This document shows positions 1-7,565 of a stretch of 33,047 bases of DNA, piece after piece; the first letter of the stretch is position 1; each line of letters opens with the position of its first letter. A program made the position numbers and the translations under genes. Origin of the DNA: an uncultured Acidimicrobiales bacterium (GTDB lineage Bacteria; Actinomycetota; Acidimicrobiia; Acidimicrobiales; CALAML01); assembly GCA_937925845.1 (NCBI GenBank), contig CALAML010000055.1:1-33047 (forward strand), given 5' to 3'. Below the pieces are notes generated by a model that was not told the origin of the DNA, did no database searches, and saw only the letters and a program-made list of their open reading frames with translations.

Positions 1-108
1 GCCGCCTCGGCCGACCACCGTTCGTCCCACTCTCAAGGCACGGCCAAGAGCGACCCCGATACCGGCCCGACTGTCACCGGCGACGGCTACGCTTCGGACC
101 GTGAGTGA
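1..108 (+). CDS. C-terminal end of an unidentified upstream gene (partial)
   Basis: Frame 1 is open from the first base to a TGA at 106-108 and encodes about 35 residues rich in Ser, Asp, Thr and Gly. It would overlap the GTG start of the next gene by 8 bases, the same arrangement as the following gene pair, which supports co-transcription. The residues look like a hydrophilic tail and match no family I recognise. In GC-rich DNA a 108-base open frame can occur by chance, so this is tentative. Confidence 0.4.
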   Translation, partial: AASADHRSSHSQGTAKSDPDTGPTVTGDGYASDRE

Positions 109-796
109 CACGACCGTATTGATCCATGGCTTTGCCACCTCGGCCCAACGCACCTGGCACGAGACCGGCTGGGTCGACATTCTTCGAGACGTGGGTCGCA
201 CCGTCGTAACCCCGGACCTTCCCGGCCACGGCCAGGCCAAAAAGTCCCACGAACCCGATGACTACACCGATATCGCCGGGGCGATGGCTGCGGAGATCGA
301 AAGCGCTACCGGTGGCTGGGCCGAGCCGATCGAGTTGATCGGCTTTTCTCAGGGCGCCCGTACCGCCATCGATCTGGCCCTCGCCACCCCTGACCGGGTC
401 GAACGGCTGGTGCTGATGGGTGTCGGTCGAAACCTCTTTGAAGAGCCAACCAAAGGTATGGGGGATCTGGCTTCGGTGCTCGATGGGAGCGAGGAGGCGT
501 CGTCGCCGATGAACCGACATTTCCTGCAGCTCGCCACCGCACCCGATTCCGATCCGCTGGCCCTGGCCGCCTTTATCCGCCGGCCCCGCTCCCCCCTGTT
601 GACCGCCGCGATGCTCGAACCGCTCACGATGCCCACCCTCGTGATCCTTGGGACCGAGGACTTTGTCGGACCGGCAGACCCGCTGATTGAGGCGCTGCCC
701 AACGCCACTCTCAAAGAGCTGCCGGGTGTGGACCACTTCGCCACCCCGAAGAACTTCGATTGCATCTCGGCGGCGCTGGAGTTTCTTGGTGTCTGA
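101..796 (+). CDS. alpha/beta hydrolase
   Basis: This 231-residue protein has the small alpha/beta-hydrolase fold. It opens with the oxyanion-loop motif LIHGF (residues 7-11), has a nucleophile elbow GFSQGA near residue 82, an acid candidate in GTEDFVGPADP, and the catalytic His in GVDHFATP near the C-terminus, so the Ser-Asp-His triad looks intact. It is probably a cytoplasmic esterase or a C-C or C-O hydrolase; the substrate cannot be told from sequence. The GTG start at 101 places the first beta strand immediately at the N-terminus, as expected for short members. The frame is open upstream to the window edge, so an earlier start is formally possible. The 3' end overlaps the next gene by 8 bases, implying one transcript. 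Confidence 0.85.
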   Translation: MSDTTVLIHGFATSAQRTWHETGWVDILRDVGRTVVTPDLPGHGQAKKSHEPDDYTDIAGAMAAEIESATGGWAEPIELIGFSQGARTAIDLALATPDRVERLVLMGVGRNLFEEPTKGMGDLASVLDGSEEASSPMNRHFLQLATAPDSDPLALAAFIRRPRSPLLTAAMLEPLTMPTLVILGTEDFVGPADPLIEALPNATLKELPGVDHFATPKNFDCISAALEFLGV

Positions 797-1499
797 GGCC
801 ACTGCGGAGCCAGCCGATCCCCCTGCCCTCAGCAAGGATCCTTTTGTTCTCGGGGTCGACATCGATGGCGTCCTCGCCGACTACACGTATGCCTTTTCCC
901 TCGCCGTTGCCGCCGAGAAGGGAATCGACCATGAAAACCTGCCGACTCAGACGCGGTGGGATTTTGGCGAGTGGGGTATCGAAAGCCGAGAGGAATACGA
1001 GGCGCTGCACCAGCGGGCGGTGACCGAGCATCGGATCTTCGCCAACTGTCCGGTGATCCCGGGGGCCGCTGAGGCCTTGTGGCGGCTCTCTGATGCCGGC
1101 GTCTGGATCCGGATCATCACCCATCGACTGCCGCAAAATTGGGGCCATGCCATCGCCGTCTCCGACACCGTACAGTGGCTCGACAACAACGGCATCCCTT
1201 ACCGCGACCTTTGCTTCCTGGGCCGCAAGCCCGAGGTCGAGGCCGATCTGTACATCGACGATGCCCCGCACAACGTTGAAGCTCTCCGGCGCCGGGGCAA
1301 CAGGGTGATCACCTTCGATCAGCCCTATAACCGGGATCTTGAGGGCCTGCGGGCCGGTTCCTGGAGCGAAGCCGAGGAGATCATCAGCGCCATCGTTGTT
1401 GCGGCCGGGAGCTCGATTCAAACCGGGCTGGCTGGGCTCGATGAGGCTTCAACGCGAATGGCAACCAAGCTCGACAAGTCCCGTCGCGAGCTCGGGTAA
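789..1499 (+). CDS. HAD-superfamily 5'(3')-deoxyribonucleotidase-like protein
   Basis: The protein has about 236 residues if it starts at the GTG at 789, inside the end of the hydrolase gene. It carries the HAD motifs in order: DIDGVLADY (nucleophile and acid/base Asp), a motif II Thr in IITHRLP, a motif III Lys in GRKPEVEA, and the motif IV acidic pair in YIDDAPHN. The DxDGVLADY form is typical of NT5C-type nucleotidases, which dephosphorylate (deoxy)nucleoside monophosphates. The substrate is inferred from family only. The frame is open further upstream within the hydrolase gene, but those residues are Arg/Ser-rich shadow sequence, so the GTG start is preferred. Confidence 0.82.
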   Translation: MSEATAEPADPPALSKDPFVLGVDIDGVLADYTYAFSLAVAAEKGIDHENLPTQTRWDFGEWGIESREEYEALHQRAVTEHRIFANCPVIPGAAEALWRLSDAGVWIRIITHRLPQNWGHAIAVSDTVQWLDNNGIPYRDLCFLGRKPEVEADLYIDDAPHNVEALRRRGNRVITFDQPYNRDLEGLRAGSWSEAEEIISAIVVAAGSSIQTGLAGLDEASTRMATKLDKSRRELG

Positions 1500-1503
1500 C
1501 GAC

Positions 1504-2430
1504 TTGGCATCCTCCCCGAACCCATCCTCCACCACCTCATCCTTCACCGGAGCCCGCGTCACCATCGTGGTGATCCATTGGAACGATCCAACCCGCTTCG
1601 CGGACGCGCTTGATCTGCTCGAACGGTCGACGTCGCCAGTACGGCTCGTGGTGGTCGACAATGCATCGGAGCCCAATCATGTCGCCGAGTTGACCCGCTT
1701 GCTCGAGGCGTCACCGTTGGAAACCACTCTGCTGGAGCCCGGTGCGAACCTTGGGTTCGGTCCCGGCGCCAATGTTGGGGTGCGGCACTGGCTCCGCCAC
1801 GACACCACTGAATGGGTAGGGGTGATCCCCCACGACGCCCAGGTGGCCACCGACACGCTGGCCACGATGCTCGAGGTGCTCGACCGGCGCCCCGAAGTAG
1901 GCCTGGCCTGTGCCGATGTCGGCGATGGCTGCACGCCGGTAATCGACCCCTACCTCGGCGGGTTGGTTCTTCCTTCGGAGGTGACGGTCGGGTGGGAAAC
2001 CGCGGCCTACCCCCACGGCACGCTAATGCTGGCTCGTCGAGGCTGTGTCGAGGAGGTTGCCCTGACCGACCAGACCCTCTTTGATGAGCGGTATTTCGCC
2101 TATGTCGAGGAGGCCGATCTCGGCATCCGGGCTCGCGAGCTCGGCTGGGACATCGGCATCGTCCGCGGCGCAAGCGTGCACAACCCGTTCATGGGGCCGG
2201 GTCAAGCGGCCCGCGACTACCTCCAGCAACGCAACACCATGCTCCTGGTTCGCGAACGCTCGGGCTGGTGGCCCGGGGTGTTCCGCTTTTGGCTCACCGC
2301 CTACCAACTCGTCCAAGGCCTGGCCCGCCCCAGCGTCAGACCACCAATGTACGTAGCCAAAGCCAGGCTCTACGCCCTAGCCCACCACGCCCAACGCAAA
2401 TACGGCCCCCCACCAAAAAGCCTCTTCTGA
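1504..2430 (+). CDS. family 2 glycosyltransferase (rhamnosyltransferase-like)
   Basis: This is a soluble GT-A fold glycosyltransferase of about 308 residues. Visible landmarks are the first beta strand VTIVVIHWND, the nucleotide-binding VVVDNASEPNH, LGFGPGANVGVRHW, and the acceptor-side segment ERYFAYVEEADLGIRARELG with the ED pair typical of rhamnosyltransferase-like GT2 enzymes. The usual DxD is replaced by HDA in VGVIPHDAQ. It would transfer an activated sugar to a glycan or lipid. The start is uncertain: TTG at 1504 follows the previous stop by 4 bases, while ATG at 1441 would overlap the nucleotidase by 59 bases; neither has a strong ribosome binding site. The C-terminus is basic and Pro/Lys-rich. 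Confidence 0.8.
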   Translation: MASSPNPSSTTSSFTGARVTIVVIHWNDPTRFADALDLLERSTSPVRLVVVDNASEPNHVAELTRLLEASPLETTLLEPGANLGFGPGANVGVRHWLRHDTTEWVGVIPHDAQVATDTLATMLEVLDRRPEVGLACADVGDGCTPVIDPYLGGLVLPSEVTVGWETAAYPHGTLMLARRGCVEEVALTDQTLFDERYFAYVEEADLGIRARELGWDIGIVRGASVHNPFMGPGQAARDYLQQRNTMLLVRERSGWWPGVFRFWLTAYQLVQGLARPSVRPPMYVAKARLYALAHHAQRKYGPPPKSLF

Positions 2431-2743
2431 TCTCCGCCCAAGCAAGAGTTTGCACTCTTCAGGGTCATCCCCCGGGGTGAAGCAAACCGCCAGCCGGTTA
2501 ACCACCGACGGCTGGCCGACGGGCAAAGGCACCCCCGTGGGCAGGAGGGACAGGGCCCCAAGGGAACCCGTCGGCCCAGGAACCCGGAGGGTTCCCGGGG
2601 GCCCTTTGGGGTTCCTGGCCAGCCAAAGCCTCCGTGGCGAACGGCCCGCCCGGAGGGCAGATAACGCGACAGCGTCGGTGGGCCTTGGCCTCACCGACGT
2701 TGTCGTTCTCTTCGATTGTGTCAACCCCCCGTGGGGTTGGTGG
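2431..2743. repeat. convergent intergenic spacer with clustered inverted repeats
   Basis: This spacer lies between two convergent genes and I see no convincing gene in it. It holds several inverted repeats: GCCAGCCG/CGGCTGGC at 2489-2496 and 2509-2516 around a GGTTAACC palindrome; an 18/17-base imperfect pair at 2552-2569 and 2589-2605 with an inner palindrome at 2579-2595; a tight hairpin at 2673-2684 and 2687-2699; and CAACCCC/GGGGTTG at 2722-2728 and 2733-2739. Together they could terminate transcription from both sides or fold as RNA. A 106-codon frame across it on the plus strand looks like chance. Confidence 0.6.
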
Positions 2744-3352
2744 TTAGCCTCGCTGGCTGGCTACCAGTAGGGCGTGCTGTACGAGTTCGAGTAGCGCTTG
2801 CTTGGTCGAGGCCCGATCACGGGCGTCGACGGTGAGCATCGGCACGTGGGCCGGTACTTGCAGGGCTTCTCGCACTTCTTCGAGGTCGTGGTGCTGTTCC
2901 CCGTGGAAACAGTTCACTCCGACCACAAACGGTACGTCGAGCTGTTCGAAGTAATCGATGGCCGGGAAGCACTCGGCCAACCGGGTCGTATCGACCAGCA
3001 CGATCGAGCCGATCGCTCCTCGTACGAGGTCGTCCCACATGAAGTGGAACCGCTCCTGGCCCGGCGTACCGAAGAGGTACAGGATCAGGTCGGCGCCGAG
3101 GGTAATACGGCCGAAGTCCATGGCCACCGTGGTGGTGGTCTTGGTCGGGGCCGCAGAACCGGCGTCATCGACTCCCTCTGATACCGAGGTCATTGCCGCC
3201 TCGGTGGTCAGCGGGGCGATCTCAGAGATCGAACCGACGAAGGTTGTCTTACCTACGGCGAATCCGCCGGAGATGATGATCTTTACGGGAAGCGGGTTCG
3301 ACGACACGCCGGCATCAGCTCCTTGCGATGTGTTAGAGGGATTGGAGACCAT
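2744..3352 (-). CDS. conservon small GTPase (CvnD-like)
   Basis: This 202-residue protein belongs to the ATP/GTP-binding family at the end of actinobacterial conservons. The P-loop GGFAVGKTT lies at residues 29-37, the G3-like segment FGTPGQERF near 94-102, and a G5-like VDARD near 175. The G4 position reads VGVNCFHG rather than NKxD. The family is a Ras/Mgl-like switch working with a membrane kinase-like protein and a Roadblock partner. The start at 3352 is chosen because GGAAAGG lies six bases before this ATG and it overlaps the DUF742 gene by only 20 bases; an ATG 18 codons earlier would overlap more. Confidence 0.88.
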   Translation of the reverse strand: MVSNPSNTSQGADAGVSSNPLPVKIIISGGFAVGKTTFVGSISEIAPLTTEAAMTSVSEGVDDAGSAAPTKTTTTVAMDFGRITLGADLILYLFGTPGQERFHFMWDDLVRGAIGSIVLVDTTRLAECFPAIDYFEQLDVPFVVGVNCFHGEQHHDLEEVREALQVPAHVPMLTVDARDRASTKQALLELVQHALLVASQRG

Positions 3353-3719
3353 CGAGCACCCTTTCCAAAAGCTTGACGTCGGGTCGTTCGTCGGCCTCGC
3401 CGACACGGTTGGGCAGGGCTTCGATCAAGCCTTCTTCTGCCATATCTCCGACGAGCACCTTGGCAACACCAAGATGCACATCGATGCGGGCCGCGACCTC
3501 AACAACAGCGATGGGCGACTCACACAGCGAGACAATTTTCTTCTTTTCGAAAGCGAGTCTCTCAAGAGCCTTCCGGCCGGCATCCGTGGTCCGAAGCAGG
3601 GTCTCCATGGGGAGCTCTGAATCGGACTTCGTCCGCCCACCGGTGATGGCATATGGGCGCACCTTGAAGCGGCGAGACCCGCTGCCCATACCGCCACCGT
3701 CGGCTTCATTGTTGCTCAC
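3333..3719 (-). CDS. DUF742 protein (CvnC-like conservon component)
   Basis: This 128-residue protein has the DUF742 hallmark VRPYAITGGRT near residues 21-31, followed by a winged-helix-like region in which ESPIAVVEVAARIDVHLGVA resembles a helix-turn-helix. DUF742 proteins are the third gene of conservons and are thought to link the kinase-like sensor to downstream regulation; the exact activity is not settled. The GTG start overlaps the stop codon of the Roadblock gene (GTGA), and the 3' end overlaps the GTPase gene, so translation is probably coupled. The first 15 residues are Gly/Ser/Asn-rich. Confidence 0.88.
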   Translation of the reverse strand: MSNNEADGGGMGSGSRRFKVRPYAITGGRTKSDSELPMETLLRTTDAGRKALERLAFEKKKIVSLCESPIAVVEVAARIDVHLGVAKVLVGDMAEEGLIEALPNRVGEADERPDVKLLERVLDGLQSL

Positions 3720-4138
3720 TGCGGAAGCGCCGCCTGGAGCTCAGCCCGCAGCTCGGGGGTGAGCACCTTGGACGCCTTTTCAACGAGCACCGCCATCTCG
3801 TAGCCGATGAGACCCACGTCGGAGTCTGCGGCGGCTACGACGGCCAGCGACGAGCCGTCGCTGATGCCGGTGACGAACAGGAAAGCGTTTTCCATTTCAA
3901 CGATGACCTCGGTGACTGCGCCGCCGCCGAAGCGACCGGCGGCACCGTAGGCCAGACCGATCAGGCCGGAGGAAACGGCGGCGAAGCGGTCAGCCGCTTC
4001 CCGGTCGAGACCTTCGGAAATCGCCATCGGCAGGCCGTCACTCGAGACCACGACTGCCTCGCTTACGCCAGGCACCCGATCTACGAAGTTGGCGACGAGC
4101 CAGTTGAGGTTGCTTGCTTCAGAACTAAGGCTGGTCAT
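3716..4138 (-). CDS. Roadblock/LC7-domain protein (CvnB-like conservon component)
   Basis: This 140-residue protein is a single Roadblock/LC7 domain: LNWLVANFVDRVPGVSEAVV, the SSDGLPMA strand, the Ala-rich helix around AADRFAAVSSGLIGLA, and the strands EVIVEMENAFLFVTGI and SLAVVAAADSDVGLIGYEM. Such proteins dimerise and act as GTPase-regulating scaffolds; in conservons this is the partner of the small GTPase. The ATG at 4138 has a GGGAGC ribosome binding site and follows the kinase-like gene stop by two bases. The gene overlaps DUF742 by four bases. Confidence 0.92.
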   Translation of the reverse strand: MTSLSSEASNLNWLVANFVDRVPGVSEAVVVSSDGLPMAISEGLDREAADRFAAVSSGLIGLAYGAAGRFGGGAVTEVIVEMENAFLFVTGISDGSSLAVVAAADSDVGLIGYEMAVLVEKASKVLTPELRAELQAALPQ

Positions 4139-4140
4139 TG

Positions 4141-7100
4141 TCAGCTCCCTTTGCTTTGATCGGATTTGTCGTCATCGACACGGCCCTTCTTGAGGCCGCC
4201 TTTGTATTTGTCCAACATCGCCCGAACTTCTTCGGGGCTTCGGCTGGTCGCAGCGACCGGTCGTTCCTTGGATTTGGGAGCCGCGTTGGCTCCCCGCTCT
4301 CGCTTCACCAAGCCTGACTTGGTCTTCTGCGCTCCGGCCTGGGCCTTGTCGTCAGACGGGGCTTCAGCGGTCGGAGCTTCCGGCGTGGTGCCGGTCGACT
4401 TTTCGTCGACCAACCCGGCCAGACCTTCCTCGAAGGCATCGCCTTCGGGGACTGCTTCGGCCAACTTGTCCGGCTTATCGTCGGGGTCGACCTTCTTACC
4501 CTTGCCAAGACCGTCGTGGTACTGGTTCAGGGTGTTGCGAATTTCTTCCGGGGACCGTTTGTTGGCGGTGATGGCCCGGTCCAAGCTGGCCTTGTCTGAC
4601 TTCTTTTTCGGCGAGCTCTTGTCTCGTCGTACCAGGCCAGAGATGGTCTTCTTGGCTTCGGAGTCGCCGGTGTCGGCCTTGGCCGATTCGGCCTTGGCGG
4701 CGACGGCTGCGGCACCAGCCGCAGCTGCGGCGCCGGCCTTCTTGGCCTTGTCGGCAAGACCCGAGTCGGACTTCGCCGAGTCCGATTTGGCCTCAGCCTT
4801 GGCCGGTTCTGGCCGACTGGTATCGGCCTTCTTGAGACCGGCAGCCTTCTTGAGGTCCGGCGGCTCGGTGGTTGCCGACTCTGTGCTCGTCTTGGAGACG
4901 GGCTCGGCCTTCTTCGGTTCGGCCTTGGCGACCGGCTCAGCCTTCTTCGGTTCGGCCTTAGCGACCGGTTCGGCCTTCTTGGGCTCAGCCTTAGCGACCG
5001 GCTCAGCCTTAGCGACCGGCGCCGCGGCCTGCTTGGACTCCCGCTTGGGGAACCCGCCTTCCGGGGTTGGCAGGTTTCCGCCGTCGGCTTTGGCCTTGGC
5101 TTCCGCCTTCTTCGCTTTCCGGCTCTTCTTTCCTTCAACGACCGGGGCTGCAGCTGCTGCGGCCGCAGTGGCTGCAGCAGCTGCGGCTGGCTTGGCATCA
5201 ACCTTCTTGGCTTCAACCGGCTTGGCTGCGGCCTGCTTGGCCTCGACCTTCTTTGGTTCAACCTTCTTGGCCTCGACCTTCTTCGGCTCAACCTTCTTCG
5301 GCTGATCCAAGTTGTCGGTCGGAGCCGGAGTGTCGACGCCTTCGAGCAGCTCGGCGGGCACGATGACCTTGGCGTTCACGCCGCCCGAGTCCGGGCTGGT
5401 CAGGTGAACTCGAATACCCCAGCGCTTGGCCAGGCGGGAGACCACCGTGAACCCGAGCGAGCGGGCCAGCTCGAGGCCGAGTGGCGGCGGGTCGGCGAGC
5501 AGCTTGTTGGCGTCGGCCAGCTGCTCGTCGGTCATGCCGATACCACGGTCCTGCACCGAAACCACGAACTCGTTGGTGCGGCTCATCTCACCGGTCACGT
5601 CCACCGTGGTGTCCGGCGGGGAGAAGCTGGCTGAGTTTTCCATCAGCTCGGAGAGAAGGTGGGCGATATCCACGGCCACGTTGGAGGCCACGTCGACTTC
5701 GTCCATCTTCGTGATCTTGATTCGGGAGTACTCCTCAACCTCACCCACGGCAACACGAACCACGTCGGTGATCGGGACCGGTTGGCCTCGACGACGGTTG
5801 GGCTCTTCACCGGCGAGCACAAGCAGACTCTCAGCGTTGCGTCGCATACGGGTGGCGAGGTGGTCAAGCTTGAACAGGTTTTGCAGCTGTTCGGGGCTTT
5901 CCTCATTCGACTCGAGTTCATCGATGAACTCAATCTGGCGGTCGAGGAGGCTCTGGTTACGGCGAGCCAGGTTTACGAAGATGCCGCTGATGCCCTTGCG
6001 GAGCACCGAGCCCTGGCTTTCGGCCACGTCGGTGGTCACGCCCTGAATCGAGTTGAAGGCGTTGGCCAGCTGGCCGATCTCGTCACGGGACTCGATATCG
6101 ATTGCTTCAAGTTCGATCGGCTCCGAAGCCTGCTCGGGATCTTTGAGGCGCTCGACGAGGCCGGGAAGACGCTTGTTCGCCAGTTCGTAGGCGGCGTCGG
6201 TGAGCTTGCGGAGCGGCCGCACAATCGATCGGGCCACGAGGGCACCGAGAAGAATCGAGAGAGCGAGGATCACCAGCGTGCCGAGGGTGAACCAGATGGC
6301 CGAGCTGTTGGCACCTTCGGCGTCGGAGCGGGAGTTGCTCTCACCCTCGGTGAGGATCTGGTCGACCTGAGCCGAAAGTTCCTCGGCTCGGGCCTGAGCG
6401 TCATCGTGGAACTGAGTGGCATCGAGCTGGATCGGATCGTGGTCCGGATCAGCGTCGGCGTCATTCAGGTGGAGGATCTCAATTCGTCGATCGTGGAAGT
6501 CGGTCGTGCGCTCTTCCATAACCTGGGTGGCATCCTGACCACCGGTTTGGAAGGCGGCGACGTCGGCCACACCCGCTTCGTAGCGTGACGCCGTGAGCCG
6601 CATCTCGGCGGTGTGGCGTTCGTTGATGTGGTCGATCGTCTCCGCAAGTACGAAGCCGTTCAACTGCTGATCGTTGTGCACCAGGCTCGACAGCTCTTGC
6701 GCTTCGGCGAAGGTGGCGGCACCTTCGAGGCTCGAACCGTTGAGCGCCAGGTCACCGGACAGCTGCGAAAGCCGGTCGGTCAAGTCCTTGAACTCAAAGA
6801 GCTTGTCGGTGGCGTCGAACTGGACAAAGGCCTGCGCTCGCATCGCGTTCAGGTCGTTCACCCCGGGGCTGGCACCTCTACCTTCGCTCAGGTCCCGGAT
6901 ACTGGACTGGACGTCGGACGGGAGCGAGGACAGGTCGGAACTGGCAACCAGTTCCAGCCAGGCCTCAGCTTCAGTGTCACTGCGATCCTCGATGGGGCCG
7001 AGGGTGACGTCGCCGCCAGCCTCGCTCGCCATCACTGACACGATCTCCTGGTCCAAGGCGGCCAGCAGATCTGTGGTTGCGTGCAGGAACTCCGCCTCAC

Positions 7101-7233
7101 CGGCGGCCTGCTCCGCATCACCCGATGCACTGAGCCGATCCCTGATGCCAAGTCCCGCCAGCACCACGATCACAAGAAGCAACGGCACAATAAGCACCAG
7201 GAGCTTCTTTCCAACTTTCATATTCGAGAGCAT
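4141..7233 (-). CDS. conservon sensor-kinase-like membrane protein (CvnA-like) with long Lys/Ala/Pro-rich tail
   Basis: About 1030 residues. A first membrane helix (about residues 8-27) is followed by a roughly 280-residue extracytoplasmic helical sensor region in the position of the nitrate/nitrite-sensing-like domain of this family. A second helix (about 311-331) and a HAMP-like segment come next, then the phospho-transfer-like helices with LDHLATRMRRNAESLLVL near 452-471. The HATPase domain has an N-box ELMENSASFSPPD near 528 and DRGIGM near 564. From about 630 a 400-residue disordered tail holds KKVEP/KKVEA and VAKAEPKKAEP repeats, a poly-Ala stretch and two copies of an SGLV...RSPEE module. 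The ATG at 7233 is preferred (GAAAGG upstream, directly before TM1); the frame extends 72 codons further upstream without family features. Confidence 0.87.
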   Translation of the reverse strand: MLSNMKVGKKLLVLIVPLLLVIVVLAGLGIRDRLSASGDAEQAAGEAEFLHATTDLLAALDQEIVSVMASEAGGDVTLGPIEDRSDTEAEAWLELVASSDLSSLPSDVQSSIRDLSEGRGASPGVNDLNAMRAQAFVQFDATDKLFEFKDLTDRLSQLSGDLALNGSSLEGAATFAEAQELSSLVHNDQQLNGFVLAETIDHINERHTAEMRLTASRYEAGVADVAAFQTGGQDATQVMEERTTDFHDRRIEILHLNDADADPDHDPIQLDATQFHDDAQARAEELSAQVDQILTEGESNSRSDAEGANSSAIWFTLGTLVILALSILLGALVARSIVRPLRKLTDAAYELANKRLPGLVERLKDPEQASEPIELEAIDIESRDEIGQLANAFNSIQGVTTDVAESQGSVLRKGISGIFVNLARRNQSLLDRQIEFIDELESNEESPEQLQNLFKLDHLATRMRRNAESLLVLAGEEPNRRRGQPVPITDVVRVAVGEVEEYSRIKITKMDEVDVASNVAVDIAHLLSELMENSASFSPPDTTVDVTGEMSRTNEFVVSVQDRGIGMTDEQLADANKLLADPPPLGLELARSLGFTVVSRLAKRWGIRVHLTSPDSGGVNAKVIVPAELLEGVDTPAPTDNLDQPKKVEPKKVEAKKVEPKKVEAKQAAAKPVEAKKVDAKPAAAAAATAAAAAAAPVVEGKKSRKAKKAEAKAKADGGNLPTPEGGFPKRESKQAAAPVAKAEPVAKAEPKKAEPVAKAEPKKAEPVAKAEPKKAEPVSKTSTESATTEPPDLKKAAGLKKADTSRPEPAKAEAKSDSAKSDSGLADKAKKAGAAAAAGAAAVAAKAESAKADTGDSEAKKTISGLVRRDKSSPKKKSDKASLDRAITANKRSPEEIRNTLNQYHDGLGKGKKVDPDDKPDKLAEAVPEGDAFEEGLAGLVDEKSTGTTPEAPTAEAPSDDKAQAGAQKTKSGLVKRERGANAAPKSKERPVAATSRSPEEVRAMLDKYKGGLKKGRVDDDKSDQSKGS
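4901..5017 (-). repeat. 33-bp tandem repeat inside the kinase-like gene
   Basis: Three full copies (4901-4933, 4934-4966, 4967-4999) and a partial fourth copy encode the 11-residue unit VAKAEPKKAEP. Copies differ by a few silent or near-silent changes, so this is a real tandem repeat in the coding sequence. It lies in the disordered cytoplasmic tail and is a likely site of length variation between strains. Confidence 0.9.
5239..5298 (-). repeat. 30-bp tandem repeat (KKVEA/KKVEP) inside the kinase-like gene
   Basis: Two copies of a 30-base unit, each made of two 15-base half units, encode alternating KKVEP and KKVEA pentapeptides immediately after the HATPase domain. The half units differ mainly at the Ala/Pro codon. 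The charge pattern resembles the Lys-rich tails of histone-H1-like proteins. Confidence 0.88.
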
Positions 7234-7565
7234 TCGTAGCCCAACCTTTCGCCGCCAACCATCGGGCGCCGTCTCAACACACACACGCTCGGTCCGGTGT
7301 GGACCCCGCGATAGTTCGATCGACAATCCAGAACAGAACTTGAGCACTCCGAGTGAGGAAGTCGAACTTCTTTGTGATACGTCAGGGCCGAAAATCATCG
7401 AGGATTGTGCGTTCTGGCCGCCCGAGCGCTGCCGTTGGGTCCCGAACATCGGTCAGAAGCCGTTGTTGGGCGCCCCTCAGCGCGTCTGCGGAAAGCGGTC
7501 TTGATGAGCGTTGCCCAACCGCCGGCATCCAGCTTCCGGCCGGCCGGTCCTGCTAGTTTTTCGTA
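7234..7565. promoter_or_regulatory. divergent intergenic region, with a candidate leaderless start for the DUF4388 gene
   Basis: This 332-base region separates the divergent conservon and DUF4388 genes and must hold promoters for both. I see no gene in it. On the plus strand an extended -10-like TGCTAGTTT at 7551-7559 sits seven bases before the ATG at 7566, and no Shine-Dalgarno sequence is visible, which suggests a leaderless mRNA. No matching -35 hexamer is clear. On the minus side only a GAAAGG ribosome binding site ahead of 7233 can be pointed to. Confidence 0.4.

Noticed and set aside
2450..2770. 106-codon plus-strand frame in the spacer after the glycosyltransferase
   Set aside because: It runs through stacked inverted repeats, has Arg/Gly/Pro-rich composition and crosses into the opposite-strand GTPase gene; no family pattern.
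4901..5298. Tandem repeats considered as a CRISPR-like array
   Set aside because: Units are directly adjacent without spacers, keep the reading frame and encode Lys/Ala/Pro/Glu repeats.
4166..5305. Long plus-strand frame opposite the kinase tail
   Set aside because: It is the antisense shadow of the Lys/Ala/Pro repeat region; its Ser/Ala/Phe repeats simply mirror the coding repeats.
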